A stretch of DNA of 10,599 nt, taken from contig CACZPX010000122.1 of the NCBI GenBank assembly GCA_902783095.1, positions 1 through 10,599 of the forward strand. The letters run 5' to 3'. The stretch comes from an uncultured Lachnospiraceae bacterium. Lineage in GTDB: Bacteria > Bacillota > Clostridia > Lachnospirales > Lachnospiraceae. The notes under the pieces were generated by a model. The model was not told the DNA's origin, made no database searches, and saw only the letters and a list, made by a program, of their open reading frames with translations. Both the position numbers and the translations under genes were made by a program. Positions within the stretch are counted from its first letter, which is position 1, and each line of letters starts with the position of its first letter. Shown one piece after another: positions 6,077 through 10,599 of this stretch.

Positions 6077-6456
6077 TGATCCGCTTTGTCATTGCCGCCG
6101 TCCTGTTTGCGTTTGCCGCCGCCGCGCTCCTGCTGTCGGTGATCGGCGTCTATAAATTCCGTTTTGTGATGAACCGCATGCACGCGGCCGCCCTGATCGA
6201 CGCCATGGCGGTGCTGCTGGTGCTGGCGGGCCTTGCCGTGGCTGCGGGCAGTCTGGCGTACATTCCCAAGCTGGTGCTGGTCCTGGTGTTTCTGTGGATC
6301 GGCAGCCCCATCGCCTCCCACATGGTGGGACGCCTGGAGATCAGCACGGACGACAGCTTCCGCGATTACATGGACGAAGAGGTGGACGCCGCCGGCAGCG
6401 ACGCCTACCAGGATGACCGCTGGGAAGACGGCGACGTGCAGGAGGAGGAAACGTAA
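6076..6456 (+). CDS. mrpG: Cation/proton antiporter subunit MrpG (MnhG/MbhC-like) with acidic tail
   Basis: The 126-residue protein has three predicted helices (about 5-24, 39-58 and 64-83). It carries the family motifs YKFRFVMNRMHAAALIDAM at 26-44 (normally RMHAAT or similar) and IGSPIASHMVGRLE at 75-88. The start overlaps the mrpF stop by one base (TAATG), with GGAGG about 10 bases upstream. After the last helix there is a long acidic tail, about residues 91-126, with many D and E, which is more extended than I expect for the family and should lie in the cytoplasm. The function of the tail is not known. MrpG works with MrpE and MrpF in the membrane arm. Confidence 0.92.
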   Translation: MIRFVIAAVLFAFAAAALLLSVIGVYKFRFVMNRMHAAALIDAMAVLLVLAGLAVAAGSLAYIPKLVLVLVFLWIGSPIASHMVGRLEISTDDSFRDYMDEEVDAAGSDAYQDDRWEDGDVQEEET

Positions 6457-6725
6457 TGGACTTTATCGAAATCGCCCTGCTCATCATGCTGGTCATCTGC
6501 GGCATCAGCACCTGTGTTACCAAAAACCTGCTGGTCTCGCTTATCATCTTTATGGCCTACAGCGTGATCATGTCCATCATCTGGGCCATGCTGGAGGCCC
6601 CGGACCTGGCCATCACCGAGGCGGCCGTGGGCGCGGGCGTATCCAGCATCCTGATGTTCTTGTCCTTAAAAAAGATTCGCGACTTAAAGCGGAAGGCGGA
6701 AAAAGATGAAGAGACAGAGATTTAA
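6456..6725 (+). CDS. mbhD: MbhD-like subunit (DUF4040; corresponds to part of the MrpA C-terminus)
   Basis: The 89-residue protein has helices at about 4-21, 25-44 and 55-75 and a charged C-terminal end. LEAPDLAITEAAVGAG at 46-61 is the hallmark of the MbhD/DUF4040 domain. In classic bacterial Mrp systems this domain is fused within the long C-terminal extension of MrpA; here it is a separate gene, as in Mbh hydrogenases. GGAGGAGG precedes the ATG, which overlaps the mrpG TAA by one base. The gene end overlaps the next gene by 20 bases, so translational coupling is likely. In Mbh-type structures this subunit bridges the small E-F-G subunits and the antiporter-like subunits, and the conserved Asp and Glu of the motif are candidates for ion handling (inference). 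Confidence 0.9.
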   Translation: MDFIEIALLIMLVICGISTCVTKNLLVSLIIFMAYSVIMSIIWAMLEAPDLAITEAAVGAGVSSILMFLSLKKIRDLKRKAEKDEETEI

Positions 6726-7611
6726 AACCTGGCTTTCGCAGTGGCGGGAGGACCGGTTCGACTGGACCTCCGAGACCATGGGCGAACTGCATCCGTCCGC
6801 GCCGCAGGCACAGCCGGAGGACGACGCGTGGCGCGACCGGCCGGTCCGCCGCCTGTACGAGGGCGAACTGAAGTTCTTCCGCTCCACCTTTTCCTACATG
6901 GCGGCCGTACTGGCCTTTGTCATGATCTTCTTCCTGCTGCGCGCCGTGGTGGAGATGCCCAATTTCGGAAGCGCGGATTCCCCCGCCTCCACGAGCCCGG
7001 TCATCAAGCGCTACATCGAGGACGGCTTAAAGGAGACCGGCGCCGTCAACATCGTGGCCGGCGTGATCCTGGACTACCGTGCCTTCGATACGCTGGGCGA
7101 GTCCCATGTGCTGTTTACCGCCTCCGTGGCGGTATTCATCCTGCTGCTGCAGACCGTACCGGAAAAGGAGAAGGAACGCGAGCGGCGCATCCTGCAGGAC
7201 GACCTGATCTTAAAGAAGACCGCGCAGGTGCTGATCCCGCTGCTGGTCCTGTTCGGCATCTACGTGCTCTTAAACGGCCATCTGGGGCCGGGCGGCGGCT
7301 TTTCCGGCGGCGCCATCATCGGCAGCAGCTTTATCCTGTACAGCCTGGCCTACGGGCCGGAGCGGCTGTCCTCGCTGATCAATATGAAGACCTACCGCGC
7401 CATCGTGGTCTCCGCGCTGTTCTTTTACAGCCTGTCCAAGTGCTACAGCTTCTTCTGCGGCGCCAACCACTACGAGACCATCTTCGGACCCGGCACGCCC
7501 GGCGCGATCTTTTCCGCGGGACTCATCATGCCCCTTAACGTGGCGGTGGGCATGGTGGTCGCCTGCACCATGTACGGCTTCTATACCGTATTCAAACAGG
7601 GGAGGCTGTGA
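6706..7611 (+). CDS. mrpB: MbhE-MrpB fusion subunit (MnhB domain) with hydrophilic N-terminal extension
   Basis: The 301-residue protein joins two modules. Residues 62-150 match MbhE, the last part of the MrpA C-terminus: a helix at 62-81, FGSADSPASTSPV at 87-99, then NIVAGVILDYRAFDTLGES at 115-133 and a second helix at 134-150. Residues 172-296 are an MnhB/MrpB domain with four helices and the signature LLNGHLGPGGGFSGGAIIG at 188-206. A charged linker at about 151-171 joins them. Residues 1-60 are hydrophilic, rich in R, E, D, W and P and without any recognised domain. The start overlaps mbhD by 20 bases; the ribosome site is weak (GGAAGG or GCGGA within mbhD), suggesting coupled translation. 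The next in-frame ATG is codon 25, so a shorter start cannot be excluded. The MbhE/MrpB part likely forms the lateral helices of the ion-pumping arm. Confidence 0.9.
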   Translation: MKRQRFKTWLSQWREDRFDWTSETMGELHPSAPQAQPEDDAWRDRPVRRLYEGELKFFRSTFSYMAAVLAFVMIFFLLRAVVEMPNFGSADSPASTSPVIKRYIEDGLKETGAVNIVAGVILDYRAFDTLGESHVLFTASVAVFILLLQTVPEKEKERERRILQDDLILKKTAQVLIPLLVLFGIYVLLNGHLGPGGGFSGGAIIGSSFILYSLAYGPERLSSLINMKTYRAIVVSALFFYSLSKCYSFFCGANHYETIFGPGTPGAIFSAGLIMPLNVAVGMVVACTMYGFYTVFKQGRL

Positions 7612-7997
7612 TGTTTGAGGAATTCTTCTGGAACAACCGCATACAGTGCGTGGCCGTCGTCCTGTTCGCCGTGGGCTTTGTGACGCTGCTGCTGCACAGG
7701 AACCTGTTAAAAAAGGTGATCGGCTTAAACATCATGGATACGGCCGCCTACCTGTTCCTGACCTCGCTGGGCTACATCTCCGGCCGCACGGCGCCGATCA
7801 TCACCGACGGCGCACCGGCTATGGAAAAGTATGTGAACCCGCTGCCGGCCGGTCTGGTGCTCACGGGCATCGTGGTGTCCGTCTCCGTGACCGCCGTCAT
7901 GCTGTCGCTCTCCCTGCGGCTGTACCGCCGCTATCACACGCTGAATCTCGACGATATCTATCAGGAGATCCACCGGGAACAGGAGCGTGAGCCGTGA
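7611..7997 (+). CDS. mrpC: Cation/proton antiporter subunit MrpC (MnhC/MbhG, NuoK-like)
   Basis: The ATG at 7611 overlaps the previous TGA by one base and has GGGGAGG 5 bases upstream; a GTG at 7608 would be too close to that site. The 128-residue product is a NuoK-type three-helix protein: helices at about 13-29, 33-57 and 79-105. It has the family motifs NLLKKVIGLNIMDTAAYLFL at 31-50 and NPLPAGLVLTGIVVSVSVTA at 76-95. A charged tail of about 22 residues follows the last helix. NuoK-like subunits sit between the antiporter-like subunits and the rest of the membrane arm and help pass charge along it. The end overlaps the following gene by 4 bases. Confidence 0.92.
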   Translation: MFEEFFWNNRIQCVAVVLFAVGFVTLLLHRNLLKKVIGLNIMDTAAYLFLTSLGYISGRTAPIITDGAPAMEKYVNPLPAGLVLTGIVVSVSVTAVMLSLSLRLYRRYHTLNLDDIYQEIHREQEREP

Positions 7998-9493
7998 ACT
8001 TCTGTCTGAATTTTGTTCTGTTTCTGGTCGTCCTCTCTCTGATGTCCGCGGTGCTCTGCGCCGTGACAAAGGATGCCTTCGCGCGCGGCGTATCGCTGGC
8101 GCTCTCGGCCGTCTCCTGCGCGGCCAACGCGGTGATCCTGACCTACGTGGGCGGCGAGATGAAAAACTTCACCTACATGATGGGCCACTACCCGCATCCC
8201 TGGGGCAACGAGCTGCGGCTGGGCCCCACGGAGGCACTGCTTTCCGTGGCCTTTTCGCTGATCCTGTTCTTATGCCTGCTGGGCGGGCACAAGGGCTTAA
8301 AGGGCCGCATCGATCCCGGCAAGGAAAAGTATTTCCACACCATGGTCTGCCTGCTGCAGGCGGCCTTCCTGGTGCTGGTCTATACCAACGATATCTTCAC
8401 CGGCTACGTCTTTATCGAGATCTGCACGCTGGCCTCCTGCGGCATCCTGATGAGCCGCCAGAACGGCCGCTCCATCCTGGCCTCGGTGCGCTACATGATC
8501 TTCTCGCTGATCGGCTCCGGTCTGGTCACGTTCGGCATCATCTTCCTGTATGCCGTGACCGGCCACCTGCTGTTCCCGGAGCTGAAGGAAAGCGTCGCCG
8601 CCCTGTGGGCGGGCGGGCAGTACCGCATGCCGCTTCTGGCCTCCGCCAGCCTCCTGTGCATCGGCCTGGCCATCAAGAGCGGCCTCTTCCCCTTCCACCT
8701 GTGGATGGCGGACACCTACAGCGCGGCCATTCCCGCCGCCTCCGGCATCCTGTCGGGCATCGTGTCCAAGGCCTACGTGTTCTTCCTGATCAAGATCATC
8801 TTCAACGTGTACGGCACCGATATGTTCTACGCCTCCGGCCTGCAGAACGTCCTGTTCATCCTGGGCTGCGCGGGCATCATCGTGGGCTCCGTGCAGGCCA
8901 TTCATGAGAACAACCTCTTCCGCATGATCGCCTACTCGTCCGCGGCGCAGATCGGCTACATCTACATGGGCATCGGTCTGTCGCCGGAGGCCGGCATCAC
9001 GGCGGCCGTCTTCCAGATCCTCACGCACGCGGCCACCAAGCCGGCCCTGTTTTTAACCTCCTCCCTGCTGTCCGACACGGCGGGCGGGGCCAAGAAGTTC
9101 AAAAACCTGCAGGGCATCGGCTATGCCAACTTTTTCGGCGGCTTCACCTTCTCGGTGGAGGCCTTCTCCATGATCGGCCTGCCCTTTACCATGGGCTTTA
9201 TCGCCAAGTACCTGTTCGCGCTGGCCGCCTACGATTCCACGGCGGTCAAACAGCTGCCCGCCCTGCTGGTGCTGGCGGTCAGCACCATCCTGAACACGTT
9301 TTATTTTGCGCGCACGGTGATCCGGATCTTCCAGAATCCGATCCGGCCGCACACCAGCCGCCCCCGCGCGGGGATGGGCATGGAGTGGTCCTTCTACGCG
9401 GCCGCCGCGCTGTTTATCGTGCTGAATCTGGCACTGGGCATCCTGTCAAGGCCCTTTGTGGACTTTCTGGGACAGTGCCTGTCGATATTCTGA
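7994..9493 (+). CDS. mrpD: Antiporter-like proton-translocating subunit 1 (MrpD/MbhH/NuoN type)
   Basis: The GTG at 7994 overlaps the mrpC TGA (GTGA) and has AGGAG about 8 bases upstream. The 499-residue product is a polytopic membrane protein of the NuoL/M/N-MrpA/D family, about 14 helices, the usual length for MrpD or NuoM/N. The charged residues of the half-channels are present: E142 in FIEICTL (helix 5), K228 in IKSGLFPFHLW (helix 7), K259 in VSKAYVF (helix 8), H345 and K349 in HAATKP, and K405 in FIAKY (helix 12). Placement after mrpC matches MrpD/MbhH. The gene is followed by an 18-base gap and a second, different member of the family. In relatives each such subunit moves one proton per cycle, coupled either to sodium exchange (Mrp) or to electron transfer (Mbh, complex I). 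Confidence 0.93.
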   Translation: MNFCLNFVLFLVVLSLMSAVLCAVTKDAFARGVSLALSAVSCAANAVILTYVGGEMKNFTYMMGHYPHPWGNELRLGPTEALLSVAFSLILFLCLLGGHKGLKGRIDPGKEKYFHTMVCLLQAAFLVLVYTNDIFTGYVFIEICTLASCGILMSRQNGRSILASVRYMIFSLIGSGLVTFGIIFLYAVTGHLLFPELKESVAALWAGGQYRMPLLASASLLCIGLAIKSGLFPFHLWMADTYSAAIPAASGILSGIVSKAYVFFLIKIIFNVYGTDMFYASGLQNVLFILGCAGIIVGSVQAIHENNLFRMIAYSSAAQIGYIYMGIGLSPEAGITAAVFQILTHAATKPALFLTSSLLSDTAGGAKKFKNLQGIGYANFFGGFTFSVEAFSMIGLPFTMGFIAKYLFALAAYDSTAVKQLPALLVLAVSTILNTFYFARTVIRIFQNPIRPHTSRPRAGMGMEWSFYAAAALFIVLNLALGILSRPFVDFLGQCLSIF

Positions 9494-9511
9494 GCAAAGG
9501 AGATGAAAGCA

Positions 9512-10599
9512 ATGGTTCTGCTTCTTTTCTGCATCCTGCTGCCGGCGGCTGCCGGCGTCCTGCTTCCGGTCCTCTCCGTAAAGGAACGGAAGACGCGGAA
9601 CATGATCGTGATCGCGGTTCTGGCGGTAGAGGCGCTGCTTGTGACGCTGCTGTGCCTGCAGGACGCCTCCGGCACGCTGTTTGCCATGACGGACGTCCTG
9701 CGCGTGGACGTGAAGGTGGACGCCGTATCCCGGCTCTTCCTGCTGGTCTCCGCGTTCGGCTATCTGCTGGCCGGCATCTTTGCCGCGAAATATATGGACC
9801 ACGAGGAGAAAGCGGGCTCGTTTTCCGAGAATACCTTTTACTGCTTCTACCTGACCTCCCTGGCCGCGCTGATCGGCATGGCGGTCGCCGCCAACCTGAT
9901 CGCCATGTACTTCTTCTTTGAGATGGCGACGCTGCTGTCCATGCCGCTGGTGCTCTTTGAGCGCACCAAAGCGGCCGTCGGGGCGGCGTTAAAATACCTG
10001 TTCTACTCCATCGCCGGCGCCTTTCTGGGCCTGGCCTGCATCTTTGTGCTCTCCGGCTACTGCACCACGCTCTCCTTCGCGGCGGGCGGCACGCTGGATG
10101 CGGCGGCCGTCTCCGGTCACGAAGGCCTGGTCCTCACCATGACGTTTCTGGGTGTGCTCGGGTTCGGCGCCAAGGCCGGCCTGTACCCGCTGCACGGCTG
10201 GCTGCCCACGGCGCATCCGGAGGCCCCTGCCCCCGCCTCCGCCGTTCTGTCCGGCGTTATCACCAAGGCCGGCGTGCTGGCCATCCTGCGGCTGCTGTAT
10301 TTTACGGTAGGCACCGACTTCCTGTTCGGCACCTGGGTGCAGAAGGCCCTGCTGGCGCTGGCGCTGCTCACGGTCTTTATGGGTTCCATGATGGCCTGGC
10401 GCGAACAGGTCTTTAAAAAACGCCTGGCCTACTCCTCCGTCAGCCAGATCTCCTACGTGCTGTTCGGCCTGTTCCTTATGACGCCCGACGGCTACACCGG
10501 TGCGCTGATGCAGGTCCTCTTCCACGCCACGGCCAAGATCGGCCTGTTCTTAACGGCCGGCAGCCTGATCTACAACACGGGGCTGCACCGTGCGGACGA
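9512..10599 (+). CDS. Antiporter-like proton-translocating subunit 2 (MrpD/NuoM type), 3' end outside window
   Basis: The frame opens at the ATG at 9512, with AAAGGAG 9 bases upstream, and stays open to the window end (362 codons). An ATG at 9503 in the same frame touches the ribosome site and is less likely. Hydrophobic helices run throughout, and the family's functional charges are present: E137 in FFFEMATL (helix 5), K221 in GFGAKAGLYPLHGWLPTAHP (helix 7), K252 in VITKAGV (helix 8), and H338 and K342 in HATAKIG. The central PLHGWLPTAHPEAPAPASA stretch at 226-244 is more MrpD/NuoM-like than the equivalent stretch in the gene before it, so the two are distinct subunits, not a recent duplication. 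It should be a second proton channel in the same complex. The C-terminal third, including the helix-12 Lys or Glu, lies beyond the window. Confidence 0.92.
   Translation, partial: MVLLLFCILLPAAAGVLLPVLSVKERKTRNMIVIAVLAVEALLVTLLCLQDASGTLFAMTDVLRVDVKVDAVSRLFLLVSAFGYLLAGIFAAKYMDHEEKAGSFSENTFYCFYLTSLAALIGMAVAANLIAMYFFFEMATLLSMPLVLFERTKAAVGAALKYLFYSIAGAFLGLACIFVLSGYCTTLSFAAGGTLDAAAVSGHEGLVLTMTFLGVLGFGAKAGLYPLHGWLPTAHPEAPAPASAVLSGVITKAGVLAILRLLYFTVGTDFLFGTWVQKALLALALLTVFMGSMMAWREQVFKKRLAYSSVSQISYVLFGLFLMTPDGYTGALMQVLFHATAKIGLFLTAGSLIYNTGLHRAD

Noticed and set aside
7987..8907. 306-codon plus-strand ORF in another frame of the first antiporter gene
   Set aside because: The product is Arg/Gly/His-rich and non-membrane, while the overlapping frame encodes a clear MrpD/NuoN-type protein.
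8297..9028. 243-codon minus-strand ORF
   Set aside because: Antisense shadow of the first antiporter gene; rich in D, H, Q, G and A, as expected from the complement of GC-rich membrane codons.
9503..9505. Earlier ATG for the second antiporter-like gene
   Set aside because: It directly touches the AAAGGAG site with no spacing; the ATG at 9512 has a 9-base spacing.
9385..9921. 178-codon plus-strand ORF across the junction of the two antiporter genes
   Set aside because: The junction is explained by the end of the first gene and the ATG at 9512 in the frame with conserved Glu and Lys motifs; this frame is Arg/Gly-rich and lacks a ribosome site.
9989..10525. 178-codon minus-strand ORF near the right end
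   Set aside because: Antisense to the second antiporter-like gene; low-complexity G, Q, R, H product.

Overview
The window looks like chromosomal DNA of a GC-rich gut-type member of the Clostridia, perhaps Lachnospiraceae. Four things suggest this: strong AGGAGG-type ribosome binding sites, compact sigma-A-like promoters in AT-richer gaps, a secreted protein with the Ig-like repeat type common in Lachnospiraceae surface proteins, and a clostridial-style Mrp/Mbh membrane operon. This is inference from gene content and composition; there is no rRNA or other phylogenetic marker.

Left part (1-2767). The 3' end of an AraC-family regulator gene runs rightward. It meets, 2 bp stop to stop, a leftward gene for a small stand-alone protein that resembles only the middle domain of fatty acid kinase FakA and has its own promoter. 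Next comes a leftward, apparently cytoplasmic GH127 beta-L-arabinofuranosidase with a complete catalytic and zinc motif set and an extended -10 promoter.

Middle part (2735-5074). A leftward two-gene unit starts from a good promoter at 5046-5074. It encodes a secreted polysaccharide deacetylase (signal peptide, three exact 80-residue Ig-like repeats, a fibronectin III-like region and a complete NodB/CE4 domain), then a small VOC/glyoxalase-fold protein that has lost most of the usual metal ligands. The unit ends at an intrinsic terminator at 2735-2767.

Right part (5218-10599). A rightward operon starts from a promoter at 5218-5245 and is tightly packed, with 0-20 base overlaps or an 18-base gap. 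It encodes Mrp/Mbh-type membrane subunits in the order MrpE, MrpF, MrpG, MbhD (DUF4040), an MbhE-MrpB fusion, MrpC, and two successive proton-translocating antiporter-like subunits (MrpD/NuoM/NuoN type). The second runs off the window. This order (E-F-G first, no full-length MrpA seen, MrpA's C-terminal module split into MbhD and MbhE) is that of Mbh/Mbs-like respiratory complexes rather than the classic mrpABCDEFG antiporter. The window therefore probably holds the ion-pumping half of a larger complex; any redox half would lie beyond 10599.

No RNA genes, CRISPR arrays, insertion sequences or prophage genes were seen.
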